Below the pieces are notes generated by a model. It did no database searches and was not told the DNA's origin. It saw nothing but the letters and a program-made list of their open reading frames with translations. Below, in pieces: positions 11,347 through 20,289 of a DNA stretch of 64,000 nucleotides. Every line of letters starts with the position of its first letter. Position 1 is the first letter of the stretch. Source of the DNA: Streptococcus phocae (GTDB lineage Bacteria > Bacillota > Bacilli > Lactobacillales > Streptococcaceae); contig NZ_LHQM01000003.1 in the NCBI RefSeq assembly GCF_001302265.1, forward strand, positions 1-64,000. Reading direction: 5' to 3'. The translations under genes and the position numbers were made by a program.

Positions 11347-12801
11347 ATGATTGATTTTAAAGATGCAACAGCAATGTCTCAGGCAGTCAAAACAAGCCAA
11401 GTAACACCTTTTGAATTAGTCTCTGAAACCATAAAAAAAACTCAAGCCATCAACCCGATTATTAATGCTGTTACTTCAGAACGCTTCCAAGAGGCATTGC
11501 ACGAAGCCAAGCACATGGTAGTCACAGACCAACCTTTTGTGGGAGTACCCATTTTTTTAAAGAATTTAGGTCAAGAACAGTTAGGCCAATTATCAACCTC
11601 TGGGTCTAAATTATTTGAGCACTATCGTGCGACAAAAACAGACCATTATGTCCAACGTCTCAAAGAGCTGGGATTTATTATTTTAGGTCGCAGCAATACC
11701 CCAGAGTTTGGCTTTAAAAATATTAGTGATAGTCAGTTACATGGACCGGTCAATCTGCCCCAAGACGTGAAGCGAAATGCAGGAGGGTCTTCTGGTGGCG
11801 CAGCGGCATTACTTTCTGCAGGGATAACCCAATTATCCCCAGCCAGTGATGGGGGAGGTTCCATTCGGATTCCAGCCTCTTTTAATGGCCTGATTGGCTT
11901 AAAACCGAGTCGGGGAAGAGTACCTGTTGGGCCTGGCTCTTACCGTGGTTGGCAAGGAGCTTCTGTTCATTTTGCTCTGACAAAATCAGTTCGAGATACC
12001 AAACAACTCCTCTATCATTTACAGACCTATCAGCTAGAAAGCCCCTTCCCTTTATCGAAACTTTCTGCCCAGGAACTTTTTACTCCCAATAAGCGCTCTT
12101 TAAAAATAGCCGTTTACGATCGGTTAATCGATGGCAGTCCTATTTCAAAAGATGCTAGTCAGGCTCTGGAGCAAGCCTGCCAGCAGTTGATTGATATGGG
12201 GCATGACGTTTTTAGGTTAGAGCAGTTTCCTGTTGACATGTCACAAGTGATTCGTGATTACTATATCATGAACAGTGTTGAGACAGCAGCCATGTTTGCA
12301 ACCATTGAAGCGTCAATGAAACGTGTGATGACAAAAAAAGACATGGAAATCATGACCTGGGCCATTTATCAGGCAGGAAAAAAAGTAATGGCTACGACCT
12401 ATTCTCAGGTCTTGCAAAAATGGGATCAATACGCTGTTCAGATGGCACGCTACCATGATACATATGACTTGCTCTTGACCTTTACAACTAATACCCCAGC
12501 CCCCAAACATGGTGATTTAACACCTAGTTCAGAGTTGTTATCAAAACTGGCACAGGCTGAGACCTTGCCTTCTCAGGAACAGTTGGAACTGGTTGAGACC
12601 ATGTTTGAAAAGAGTTTAGGAATTAATCCCTATACCGCCCTAGCCAACCTAACAGGACAACCAGCCATCAGTTTGCCAACTTATCAAACGGCCCAAGGTC
12701 TCCCGATGGGGATTCAGTTTATGGCCAGTAAAGGAAGAGAAGATTTGCTCTTAGCAGTAGCAGAACAATTTGAGCGCTCAGGACTGTTTCAGATGCCCTA
12801 G
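11347..12801 (+). CDS. Amidase (amidase signature family)
   Basis: This is a 484-residue amidase-signature hydrolase. The Ser-cisSer-Lys triad is visible: Lys about 72 in VPIFLKNLGQ, cis-Ser about 148 in NAGGSSGGAAAL and the nucleophile Ser about 172 in DGGGSIRIPASF. GatA is in the same family, but no gatB or gatC is present here and the protein looks like the stand-alone streptococcal amidases. No signal peptide. The ATG at 11347 has only a weak upstream purine stretch. The physiological amide substrate cannot be deduced. Confidence 0.9.
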   Translation: MIDFKDATAMSQAVKTSQVTPFELVSETIKKTQAINPIINAVTSERFQEALHEAKHMVVTDQPFVGVPIFLKNLGQEQLGQLSTSGSKLFEHYRATKTDHYVQRLKELGFIILGRSNTPEFGFKNISDSQLHGPVNLPQDVKRNAGGSSGGAAALLSAGITQLSPASDGGGSIRIPASFNGLIGLKPSRGRVPVGPGSYRGWQGASVHFALTKSVRDTKQLLYHLQTYQLESPFPLSKLSAQELFTPNKRSLKIAVYDRLIDGSPISKDASQALEQACQQLIDMGHDVFRLEQFPVDMSQVIRDYYIMNSVETAAMFATIEASMKRVMTKKDMEIMTWAIYQAGKKVMATTYSQVLQKWDQYAVQMARYHDTYDLLLTFTTNTPAPKHGDLTPSSELLSKLAQAETLPSQEQLELVETMFEKSLGINPYTALANLTGQPAISLPTYQTAQGLPMGIQFMASKGREDLLLAVAEQFERSGLFQMP

Positions 12802-12885
12802 AATCATGTTATAAAACAGTTCATCTATTATACAGTAACTTTTCAAAAAGTGTGAGCGTTTCCAGACAGAATTTCTTCACTCTAG

Positions 12886-12894
12886 TGTTATACT
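12886..12894 (+). promoter_or_regulatory. Promoter of the amino-acid ABC genes
   Basis: Extended -10: TG at 12886, one base, then TATACT (12889-12894), 28 bp before the binding-protein ATG. The -35 is weak. Confidence 0.5.
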
Positions 12895-12921
12895 AGGTCT
12901 ATTAAGAAAAAAGGAGTTTTT

Positions 12922-13788
12922 ATGAAAAAACAAATTGCTTTGCTTTCTATCGGACTTGCAGGTCTATTATTAACTGCCTGTTCACCACAAAAATCAGCCC
13001 AGGATACTGGCTGGGATAAAATCAAAGAAAAAGGTGTCTTAAAGGTTGCGACACCGGCAACTTATCAACCGACATCATATTATAACGATAAAAATGAATT
13101 GGTTGGCTATGAAATTGACATGGTCAAAGAAATTGGCAAGCGTTTAGACGTCAAAGTGAAATTCATTGAAATAGGTTACGACCAGGCGTTTACCTCTGTT
13201 GATAGTGGACGCGTTGACCTATCGCTAAATAACTTTGACATTACTCCTAAGCGTCAAAAAAAATACAACCTCTCAATCCCTTATAAATATGGTGTTGGTG
13301 GTATGATTGTCCGAGCGGATGGCAGTTCCAACATCTCAAAAGCAGATTTGAGTGACTGGAAAGGCAAAAAAGCTGCTGGCGCTTCTGGGACAGAATTTAT
13401 GAAGATTGCTAAAAAGCAAGGGGCAGAGTTAGTAACTTATGACAATGTCACAGGTGATGTTTACCTCAATGATGTTGCCAATGGTAGAACAGACTTTATT
13501 CCAAATGATTTTCCAGCTCAAAAATTATTTGTGGATTACATCAAGTCGAAAAATCCCGACATGAATGTCAAGATGAGTGATATCCAGTACAATCCAACAG
13601 AGCAAGGCATTGTCATGTCAAAATCAAATAAAGTTTTGAAACAAAAGATTGATGCCATCATCAAAGACATGAAAAAAGATGGTAGCCTAGCCAAAATTTC
13701 AAAAGCCTATTATGCTGGTCAAGATTTGACAGTGCCTTTTGACAAAGCAAAGAAACTCCCTGTTATTGACACCAGTGATGTGGAGTAA
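12922..13788 (+). CDS. Amino-acid ABC transporter substrate-binding lipoprotein
   Basis: This 288-residue lipoprotein has signal peptide and lipobox LLLTAC with the lipidated Cys at 20. The mature part is a family 3 (polar amino acid) binding domain: GVLKVATPATYQPTSYYND, YEIDMVKEIGKRLDVKVKFIE, DLSLNNFDITPKRQKKYNLS. Its partner permease begins 26 bases after the stop. AAGGAG precedes the ATG. Ligand unknown; cystine or another polar amino acid is typical of this family. Confidence 0.92.
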   Translation: MKKQIALLSIGLAGLLLTACSPQKSAQDTGWDKIKEKGVLKVATPATYQPTSYYNDKNELVGYEIDMVKEIGKRLDVKVKFIEIGYDQAFTSVDSGRVDLSLNNFDITPKRQKKYNLSIPYKYGVGGMIVRADGSSNISKADLSDWKGKKAAGASGTEFMKIAKKQGAELVTYDNVTGDVYLNDVANGRTDFIPNDFPAQKLFVDYIKSKNPDMNVKMSDIQYNPTEQGIVMSKSNKVLKQKIDAIIKDMKKDGSLAKISKAYYAGQDLTVPFDKAKKLPVIDTSDVE

Positions 13789-13814
13789 CCACTTAGCAAA
13801 GGAGCAATGCAGCT

Positions 13815-14465
13815 ATGATTAACCTTAAGCTGATAGCTGATAGTTTAAGCTTTGTTTTAGCAGGGTTACCTTATACTTTAGGCATTTCAGGTCTAAGTTT
13901 TGTATCAGGTCTGTTAATAGGCTTGTGTTTGGCCTTGGTTTCAAGAGGCAAAAATCAACTTATCAACCACCTGGTTCGGGCTTATATTTCGGTCATGCGT
14001 GGCGTGCCGATGATAGTCGTGCTATTTGTTTTGTATTTTGGACTTCCCTATTATGGATTAGAGTTACCAGCTTTGCTTTGTGCCTACATCGGTTTTTCAC
14101 TGGTCAGTGCAGCCTATATTGCAGAGATATTTCGGTCCTCTATTGATGCTATTGATAAGGGGCAGTGGGAAGCTGCCAAGGCCTTGGGGGTATCTTATTC
14201 TAGTATTACGACAAAGATTATCTTGCCCCAAGCCTTTCGAATAGCCGTTCCTCCACTGGGGAATGTGGTGATTGATATGGTTAAGAGTTCGTCTCTGGCA
14301 GCCATGATTACCGTTCCAGATATTTTTCAAAATGCTAAAATCATCGGAGGCAGAGAGTGGGATTACATGTCAATGTATGTCCTAGTTGCTCTGATTTACT
14401 GGACAATAGCTTTTGTATTAGAACGAGCTCAAGGCGTATTGGAGAAGAAACTACAATACCAATAA
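13815..14465 (+). CDS. Amino-acid ABC transporter permease
   Basis: This 216-residue integral membrane protein of the HisM/GlnP type has about five hydrophobic segments. The EAA loop that contacts the ATPase is visible as GQWEAAKALGVSYSSITTKIILPQAFRIAVPPL. It forms an importer with the upstream lipoprotein. No ATPase gene lies in the unit, since a terminator follows directly and the next gene is an SGNH hydrolase, so it must share an ATPase encoded elsewhere. Confidence 0.93.
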   Translation: MINLKLIADSLSFVLAGLPYTLGISGLSFVSGLLIGLCLALVSRGKNQLINHLVRAYISVMRGVPMIVVLFVLYFGLPYYGLELPALLCAYIGFSLVSAAYIAEIFRSSIDAIDKGQWEAAKALGVSYSSITTKIILPQAFRIAVPPLGNVVIDMVKSSSLAAMITVPDIFQNAKIIGGREWDYMSMYVLVALIYWTIAFVLERAQGVLEKKLQYQ

Positions 14466-14492
14466 AAAGGTGACTTTAATGGTCACTTTTTT
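14464..14492 (+). terminator. Terminator after the ABC permease
   Basis: GTGAC (14470-14474) pairs with GTCAC across a short loop, flanked by A-run and T6. Confidence 0.7.
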
Positions 14493-14568
14493 ACTGTTTC
14501 AAGATTTTAATATCAAGGATTTGGTAATGATTTTTTATATGATAAAAGATAATGGAAAGGAAACGAAC

Positions 14569-15195
14569 ATGTTAGAAGTTATTTCAGAAGAGTTGCGGCA
14601 GTACCACTACAAAAAACTGGCCGAGTATGAACAAAAAAATGCACGCGCTAGTAAGGGAGGCATTGTTTTTACAGGCGATTCCTTAATTGAGTTTTACCCG
14701 TTAACAAAGTACTTTGGGACCAAACTCCCTCTTCATAATAGAGGAATTGCAGGTACCGATAGTCAGTGGTTATACGACCATTGTGATACTCAGGTTAATG
14801 CGCTAGAGCCAGATCAAGTGTTTATCTTGATTGGGTGTAACGATATTGGATTAGGTTTTGAGCTTTCTCATATTGTTAAAACCATCGTTGACCTCATTAA
14901 TCGTATTCGTAGCCATTCTATTTATACCACTATCCATCTGTTATCCCTCTTACCTGTTTCTAAAAATCCTCAATACCAACAGACAGTGAAATTACGTACG
15001 AACGAGGTGATTGATGCCATTAATCAGGAGTTAGCGATGATTCCAGCTGTTGATTTTATAGACCTTAACAGCATGTTAAAAGATGAGAATGGTGGCTTGG
15101 CAGACCACTATACATTAGATGGCCTACACCTTAATGGCCTTGCCTATGAAATTATTTCTAAGCGCTTGAGGCAATCATTTTCAACATTAGGCTAA
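14569..15195 (+). CDS. SGNH/GDSL-family hydrolase
   Basis: This 208-residue cytosolic esterase/lipase-like protein has the SGNH blocks in order: FTGDSLIEFYPL (Ser), a Gly in NRGIAGTDS, GCNDIGLG (Asn) and LDGLHLNGLAY (Asp and His). No signal peptide or membrane anchor. I start it at the ATG at 14569 after AAAGGA; the upstream open frame has no signal. Substrate unknown; the family includes acyl-, acetyl- and phospholipid hydrolases. Confidence 0.88.
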   Translation: MLEVISEELRQYHYKKLAEYEQKNARASKGGIVFTGDSLIEFYPLTKYFGTKLPLHNRGIAGTDSQWLYDHCDTQVNALEPDQVFILIGCNDIGLGFELSHIVKTIVDLINRIRSHSIYTTIHLLSLLPVSKNPQYQQTVKLRTNEVIDAINQELAMIPAVDFIDLNSMLKDENGGLADHYTLDGLHLNGLAYEIISKRLRQSFSTLG

Positions 15196-15264
15196 TCAGA
15201 TAAAATATGAAAAGAAGGAATCATCCTAACCTTTTTAGTGTATAATAGATAAGAAGGAGTTTTT

Positions 15265-16392
15265 ATGAAATTTGAAAAAAAACAAGTCTTTTATGTCGTT
15301 CTAGCCTTTATACTTTGCTACGCTATCCAAGCAAATTGGGAGAATGGAACGAGCATTGTAACCACGATTTATAAAACGAGTCTGCCCTTTCTTTATGGTG
15401 CAGCATTAGCTTATATCATCAATATTGTGATGAGTGCCTATGAAAAAGCTTATAGCTATGTTTTCAAACGGTCTTCATTGGCGTTAAAAGCCAAGCGAGG
15501 CATTTGTATGCTTCTAGCCTACTTGACCTTTATTGCGCTCATTATCTGGATTATTTCGATTGTGATACCAGATTTGATTGCAAGCATTAGCACCCTGACA
15601 AAATTTGACACGACAGCAATTAAACAAGTCATTCATGATTTGAATCATAACAAATTACTAGCTCGGTCGATTGATTATATTGGTGGTGATGCCAAATTAA
15701 CAGAGACCATCACTAACTACAGTCAGCAATTGCTACGACAATTTTTGGGCATTTTAACTAATATTTTGACCTCTGTAACAGCCGTTGCTTCAGCAATCAT
15801 TAACGTTTTCATTAGTTTTGTCTTTTCACTATACGTACTTGCTAGCAAAGAAGACTTAGGGAAACAAGTCAATACCTTAATTAACACCTATACAGGACAA
15901 TACGCTAGAAAGATTCATTATGTGGTTGAGTTATTACACCATCGTTTCAGAGGTTTCTTTGTGAGTCAAACTCTGGAAGCCATGATTTTAGGATCTTTGA
16001 CAGCCATTGGCATGTTTTTATTGCAGTTGCCATTTGCAGGGACAATAGGAGTTTTAGTCGCTTTTACCGCCTTGATTCCTGTAGTTGGAGCCTCTATTGG
16101 CGCAGCAGTCGGCTTTGTCTTAATTATGACGCAATCAATGTCGCAAGCGATTGTCTTTATCATTTTTTTGATTATTTTACAGCAAATTGAAGGAAATCTG
16201 ATTTATCCTAAGGTTGTTGGAGGCTCTATTGGCTTACCAGCCATGTGGGTTTTGATGGCAATCACCATCGGAGCATCCTTACGAGGTATTGTTGGGATGA
16301 TTATTGCTGTACCATTAGCCGCAACACTGTATCAAATGGTTAAAGATCATGTGCGTAAAAAACAAGCCATACAAAAAGAACCAGTTTCTTAA
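15265..16392 (+). CDS. AI-2E (PerM) family transporter
   Basis: This 375-residue polytopic protein has about eight hydrophobic segments, with the hydrophilic middle (about residues 110-200) typical of the AI-2E/PerM family and the conserved C-terminal [19 protein letters not shown] block. AAGGAG precedes the ATG and TATAAT stands at 15241-15246. Family members are proposed exporters, some for the autoinducer AI-2 and others for sodium/proton exchange; the substrate here is unknown. Its stop lies inside a strong terminator. Confidence 0.9.
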   Translation: MKFEKKQVFYVVLAFILCYAIQANWENGTSIVTTIYKTSLPFLYGAALAYIINIVMSAYEKAYSYVFKRSSLALKAKRGICMLLAYLTFIALIIWIISIVIPDLIASISTLTKFDTTAIKQVIHDLNHNKLLARSIDYIGGDAKLTETITNYSQQLLRQFLGILTNILTSVTAVASAIINVFISFVFSLYVLASKEDLGKQVNTLINTYTGQYARKIHYVVELLHHRFRGFFVSQTLEAMILGSLTAIGMFLLQLPFAGTIGVLVAFTALIPVVGASIGAAVGFVLIMTQSMSQAIVFIIFLIILQQIEGNLIYPKVVGGSIGLPAMWVLMAITIGASLRGIVGMIIAVPLAATLYQMVKDHVRKKQAIQKEPVS

Positions 16393-16410
16393 TCAGAAAC
16401 TGGTTTTTTT
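16379..16410 (+). terminator. Terminator after the AI-2E transporter
   Basis: AACCAGTTTCT pairs perfectly with AGAAACTGGTT around TAATC (the loop includes the stop codon), then a seven-T run. Confidence 0.9.
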
Positions 16411-16418
16411 ATCGAATA
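16409..16418 (+). promoter_or_regulatory. Possible competence (SigX) box before radC
   Basis: TTATCGAATA directly follows the T-run of the upstream terminator. The CGAATA core matches the streptococcal cin/com box (consensus near TACGAATA preceded by T-rich DNA). The first two consensus positions differ. It lies 21 bp before the radC start. Confidence 0.4.
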
Positions 16419-16438
16419 CATGTGATGGAGGGTCTTAT

Positions 16439-17119
16439 ATGTATTCAATCACATCTGATGACAGTAAATTGATGCCAAGAGAACGGCTCACAAGGTTTGG
16501 TGCAGATAGCCTAAGCAACCAGGAATTACTAGCTATTTTACTCAGAACTGGTAATAAGGACAAGCATGTGTTAGAGTTATCTGCCTACCTTTTAGAGACA
16601 TTAGAGAGCTTATCAGACTTAAAAAAATTATCTTTACAGGAGTTGCAAACCTTAGCAGGTATTGGCAAAGTTAAGGCAGTAGAAATCAAAGCCATGTTAG
16701 AGTTAGCTAATCGTATCCAACAAGCAGAGCACGTGATGACTGATCGTGTTTTATCAAGCGCACAAGTTGCTGAAAAAATGATGCTGACACTTGGTGATAA
16801 AAAGCAAGAGCATCTCGTTGCCCTTTATCTTGATAGTCAAAATCGCATCATCGAAGAAAGAACAATTTTTATAGGAACTGTTCGCAGGTCTATCGCAGAG
16901 CCGCGTGAAATCCTTTATTATGCCTGTAAAAATATGGCAACTAGTTTGATTGTAGTGCATAATCATCCTTCTGGGGTGACAGAACCCAGTCCAAATGACT
17001 ATCAGTTTACGGAAAAAATAAAACGATCCTGTGATTACCTAGGCTTGGTTTGCCTAGATCACATTATCGTTAGTCATATTGGGTATTATAGTTTTCGTGA
17101 AAAATCAGATATTTTTTAA
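16439..17119 (+). CDS. radC: RadC/JAMM-domain protein
   Basis: This 226-residue RadC-family protein has an N-terminal helix-hairpin-helix-like region ([21 protein letters not shown]) and a C-terminal JAB1/MPN metalloprotease-like domain with [14 protein letters not shown], the metal-binding His-x-His and Asp. The early link to DNA repair is doubtful; in streptococci the gene is associated with competence induction. GGAGGG precedes the ATG at 16439. It is convergent with the amidotransferase gene, one base apart. Confidence 0.93.
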   Translation: MYSITSDDSKLMPRERLTRFGADSLSNQELLAILLRTGNKDKHVLELSAYLLETLESLSDLKKLSLQELQTLAGIGKVKAVEIKAMLELANRIQQAEHVMTDRVLSSAQVAEKMMLTLGDKKQEHLVALYLDSQNRIIEERTIFIGTVRRSIAEPREILYYACKNMATSLIVVHNHPSGVTEPSPNDYQFTEKIKRSCDYLGLVCLDHIIVSHIGYYSFREKSDIF

Positions 17120-17120
17120 T

Positions 17121-17816
17121 TTAAAAATGATTCACAAAAAAACGAAAAAGCTCTAAATCTTCTTGACGACTGGCTTGTAGTAACTCTGGGTGCCACTGGA
17201 CGCCGAGAAACTTGATGGCGGGATTATGTGATACCACAGCCTCAATAGTCCCATCCTTAGGATCACGGGCAATAACCGTTAAATCTTCTGCGACCTCTTT
17301 TAAACTTTGACGATGGAACGAGTTAATGAGAGATTTGTTGCCATAGATGGGGTACAAGACAGACTCTTCGTCAACCACCATTTCATGCGAGAGAAAATCA
17401 GAGGGCTCTTCTTGCCAATGGTTTTCGATTTTTTGATGCAAAGTTCCACCTAGAGCAACGTTCATTAATTGGGTGCCTCGACAAATCCCAAGAAGGGGTT
17501 TGTTTTGAGAAATGGCTTCCTTGATGACAGCTAGTTCAAAAGCATCGCGTTCTGGAGAAAAATCGTCGTCAAAAGCGTTTTTTTCCTCGTGATAATATTG
17601 AGGATGGACATTTTGTCCTCCAATGAGGATGATTTTATCTACCATGGAGACATAACGTTTTGCCGCTGCCTCATCTCCAATGGGCAAAAGTAGGGGAAGA
17701 CCACCTGTTTCTGTTACTCCGTGGACAAATCCAGCAGGAACATAGGACCAAGGTAAATTATCTAAAGTGATGTTTAATCTTTGGTTGGCAGTTATTCCAA
17801 TAATTGGTTTGGACAT
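17121..17816 (-). CDS. Class I glutamine amidotransferase (gamma-glutamyl-gamma-aminobutyrate hydrolase type)
   Basis: This 231-residue stand-alone glutaminase-fold protein of peptidase family C26 has the nucleophile elbow LLGICRGTQLMN and the catalytic His-Glu in GVQWHPE. It resembles PuuD-type gamma-glutamyl-GABA hydrolases, though members of the family act on several gamma-glutamyl compounds. It lies 11 bases downstream of rex on the same strand and may be co-transcribed with it. Substrate unproven. Confidence 0.88.
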   Translation of the reverse strand: MSKPIIGITANQRLNITLDNLPWSYVPAGFVHGVTETGGLPLLLPIGDEAAAKRYVSMVDKIILIGGQNVHPQYYHEEKNAFDDDFSPERDAFELAVIKEAISQNKPLLGICRGTQLMNVALGGTLHQKIENHWQEEPSDFLSHEMVVDEESVLYPIYGNKSLINSFHRQSLKEVAEDLTVIARDPKDGTIEAVVSHNPAIKFLGVQWHPELLQASRQEDLELFRFFVNHF

Positions 17817-17827
17817 GATATCCTCCC

Positions 17828-18472
17828 TTAATCTAGTTGATTTTGGTTCATAAAGTATAATAATGTTTGTAGCTCACTGCTTAAGTCAACGGATTGCACA
17901 ATGATTCCTTTAGGGACTTGCAAATGAACTGGGGCAAAGCTGAGAATACCACGAATACCAGCATCAATCAGTTGCTCAGCAACCTCTTGGGCATGAGTGC
18001 CTGGAACGGTTAAAATTGCAGTGTCTATGTTTTCAGACTCTAAACGACTTTTGAGAGTTGATGTCCCATAGATGGGAATCCCATCTTGAGTTTTTGTGCC
18101 GACGATTGGATTATCATCGAGGTCAAAGCCCATGGTGATTCGCATTTTATTGCTGTCATGGAAACGATAACGAAGCAGGGCGCGTCCGATATTTCCACAT
18201 CCGACTAGGATAACATTAGTTGTGGAATGATCGTTTAGCAAGTCAGCAAAAAAATTCATTAGCTTAGAGACGTCATAGCCAAATCCTCGTCTGCCGAGTT
18301 CCCCAAAATAGGAAAAATCACGTCTGACGGTAGCCGAATCAATGCCCATGGCATCAGCAATTTGTTTGGAACTGGCTTTTTCAACCTGATCTGCATGAAA
18401 TCTTTTAAAAATACGGTAATATAATGATAAGCGCTTAGCAGTCGCTTTGGGAATAGATTTGTCGATAACCAC
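17828..18472 (-). CDS. rex: Redox-sensing transcriptional repressor Rex
   Basis: Rex senses the NADH/NAD+ ratio and represses fermentation and redox genes when NADH is low. The 214-residue protein has an N-terminal winged helix ([33 protein letters not shown]), the Rossmann motif [11 protein letters not shown] and a C-terminal domain-swapped helix. I choose the GTG at 18472, reading [14 protein letters not shown], because AAGGAG lies eight bases upstream. The open frame continues to 18589 but lacks signals. nox and ldh, plausible redox-linked targets, lie elsewhere in the window. Confidence 0.94.
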   Translation of the reverse strand: MVIDKSIPKATAKRLSLYYRIFKRFHADQVEKASSKQIADAMGIDSATVRRDFSYFGELGRRGFGYDVSKLMNFFADLLNDHSTTNVILVGCGNIGRALLRYRFHDSNKMRITMGFDLDDNPIVGTKTQDGIPIYGTSTLKSRLESENIDTAILTVPGTHAQEVAEQLIDAGIRGILSFAPVHLQVPKGIIVQSVDLSSELQTLLYFMNQNQLD

Positions 18473-18512
18473 TTGAGTAGCTCCTTGTAATAATATGTTT
18501 CTTAAATTTATA

Positions 18513-18530
18513 TTGTTACTATTGTAACAA
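18513..18530. promoter_or_regulatory. Palindrome upstream of rex
   Basis: TTGTTACTATTGTAACAA is a perfect 7-4-7 inverted repeat 41 bp before the rex start. It has the outline of a Rex box (TTGTGA..TCACAA) but differs at the inner positions. A half-site TTGTGAAAT lies adjacent at 18536-18544. Confidence 0.5.
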
Positions 18531-18589
18531 ATACTTTGTGAAATATGTAGTTTTTTGATTAGTTTATCATCTCTTGATGACTTTTGCAA

Positions 18590-18822
18590 CAGATAAAAAA
18601 ATAAGCTAGGCTATGATTTCCTAGCTTATGCCATTAGTAATAGGCTTAAGTCTTCTTTTAAAGAAAGTCGTAGAACATACAAATTTACCCAAAGCAGGGG
18701 CTGACGTATTCTGTAAAGAGTAACATCATTACGACAAGGCAGTTGAACCCTATCTTGTTTAGCTTAGGTAATGTGCTGTTGATTTAAATCAGTTTGAGAC
18801 GTTAACGATTTAGTTCATTTGA
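18590..18822. other. Gene-free stretch between DUF1831 and rex
   Basis: Apart from the minus-strand terminator at 18593-18629 I see no open frame with a ribosome site and no repeat. It looks like a long 3' region of the prs-desulfurase-DUF1831 unit. Confidence 0.4.
18593..18629 (-). terminator. Minus-strand terminator of the DUF1831 unit
   Basis: ATAAGCTAGG (18601-18610) pairs with CCTAGCTTAT (18620-18629). On the minus strand a T-run follows. It lies about 190 bp after the DUF1831 stop and before the rex promoter region. Confidence 0.8.
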
Positions 18823-19170
18823 TTAACGCTCTTTTTTGATAAAAATATCTCTTTCTACTAGACTATCCATCAAGAAATAAAATTTCTCTTGTAAAATATG
18901 GTTATCTTCAGATTTGAAAATATTAACCAAACGTAGACCAGTTTGGTCAGTGATGGCTAGTTTAAAAGCATCTAGGTTTTTATGAACAGTTATTTTAAGA
19001 GGAAAACCATCGCCAGAATTAGGAACTTTTTCCAATAAGCGCGTTAGTTGATAATGCCCAATGGCAGTTTGGCTAAAGGTTGTATCTCGCAAAGTGTACT
19101 TTTTGATATTAGGGCTAATGTGATAACTATATTTACAGTCCTTAAGGGCGATTTCTTTTTCAAATGCCAT
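18823..19170 (-). CDS. DUF1831 family protein
   Basis: This 115-residue soluble protein is of the DUF1831 type, commonly found beside a cysteine desulfurase in streptococci and lactobacilli. It has no cysteine-rich or catalytic motif that I can see. Its start overlaps the desulfurase stop by 11 bases, so translation is probably coupled. A role in sulfur transfer is inferred from context only. Confidence 0.85.
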   Translation of the reverse strand: MAFEKEIALKDCKYSYHISPNIKKYTLRDTTFSQTAIGHYQLTRLLEKVPNSGDGFPLKITVHKNLDAFKLAITDQTGLRLVNIFKSEDNHILQEKFYFLMDSLVERDIFIKKER

Positions 19171-20287
19171 AAGATCCTCCTAAGATTTCTTTCAGTTTTT
19201 TTGCTAATGCCTTCACTTCGTCAGGAGTGTTCTGCTCAGAAAAACTGATGCGAATGGATTCTGACAAGTGATAGGAATTTTTTCCAAAATAAGCTTCTAA
19301 AACATGGCTCGGCTCAACCGTACCAGCAGTACAAGCAGAACCAGTTGATACCGCAAAACCTGCTAAATCAAGTTTGGTTAGCAAGATGCTATTTTGTTGA
19401 TTTGGAAAGCCAATGTTTAAGATGTAGGGAAGTGTGTGTTTGCCTTTATTAATATAAAAATCAAGGCCAGACAAATGATCTAGTAAGAGTTGATATAAGT
19501 ATTGGACATGCTCATTATTTTGAGACATATTGGACATTGCCTCATCTAAAGCTTTTGCCATTCCGACAATACCCAAAAGATTTTCGGTGCTAGCCCGACG
19601 TTTTTCTTCTTGTTCACCGCCGTGTAGCAGTGCATCAAGCTTCAAGTCTTTCTGATAGAGAAAACCAACGCCTTTGGGGCCATGGAATTTGTGAGCTGAC
19701 GCAGATAGTAAATCAATGCCAAGGTCCTCAGGGTGAAGAGGGACTTTTCCGATGGCTTGTACCGCATCAACGTGAAAAACTGCTTGATGATTACGGAGGA
19801 TATCGCCAATCTCTTTAATAGGAAGAAGATCTCCAGTCTCATTATTAGCAAACATGACACTTACTAAAATGGTGTCCTCTCTTAAGGCAGCCTTTAATTG
19901 ATCCAAGTCTATCTGACCATCTTTTACCGCAAGGTAGGTGACTTCAAAGCCAAATCGTTGCTCAAGGTAGCTCATGGTGTGAAGCACCGAGTGATGCTCA
20001 ATAGCTGTAGTGATCAAATGCTTTCCCTTAGCTTGATTGGCAAGGGCATAGCCTTTGATGGCGTGGTTATTACTTTCAGTTCCACCAGAGGTAAACACAA
20101 TATGACGCTCTTGGATGTCCAGATGTTTGGCAATGGATAGCCGACAATTTCTGAGGCACTTGTTTGCGTCACGCCCATAAGAATGAATACTAGAAGGGTT
20201 TCCAAAATAAGTTTGCATGCTTTCTGTAATCGTACTAATTACAGAGGAACTAAGCGGAGTTGTCGCTGCATTGTCAAAATAAATCAT
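19160..20287 (-). CDS. Cysteine desulfurase (NifS/IscS family)
   Basis: This PLP enzyme takes sulfur from cysteine for thio-tRNA or Fe-S assembly. The 375-residue protein has the PLP lysine in SASAHKFHGPKG, the cofactor region FTSGGTESNNHAI and the persulfide loop cysteine in STGSACTAG. It lies two bases after prs and overlaps the DUF1831 gene. With no SUF genes nearby, it is more like the second streptococcal desulfurase linked to tRNA thiolation, which is an inference. Confidence 0.93.
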   Translation of the reverse strand: MIYFDNAATTPLSSSVISTITESMQTYFGNPSSIHSYGRDANKCLRNCRLSIAKHLDIQERHIVFTSGGTESNNHAIKGYALANQAKGKHLITTAIEHHSVLHTMSYLEQRFGFEVTYLAVKDGQIDLDQLKAALREDTILVSVMFANNETGDLLPIKEIGDILRNHQAVFHVDAVQAIGKVPLHPEDLGIDLLSASAHKFHGPKGVGFLYQKDLKLDALLHGGEQEEKRRASTENLLGIVGMAKALDEAMSNMSQNNEHVQYLYQLLLDHLSGLDFYINKGKHTLPYILNIGFPNQQNSILLTKLDLAGFAVSTGSACTAGTVEPSHVLEAYFGKNSYHLSESIRISFSEQNTPDEVKALAKKLKEILGGSYGI

Positions 20288-20289
20288 TG

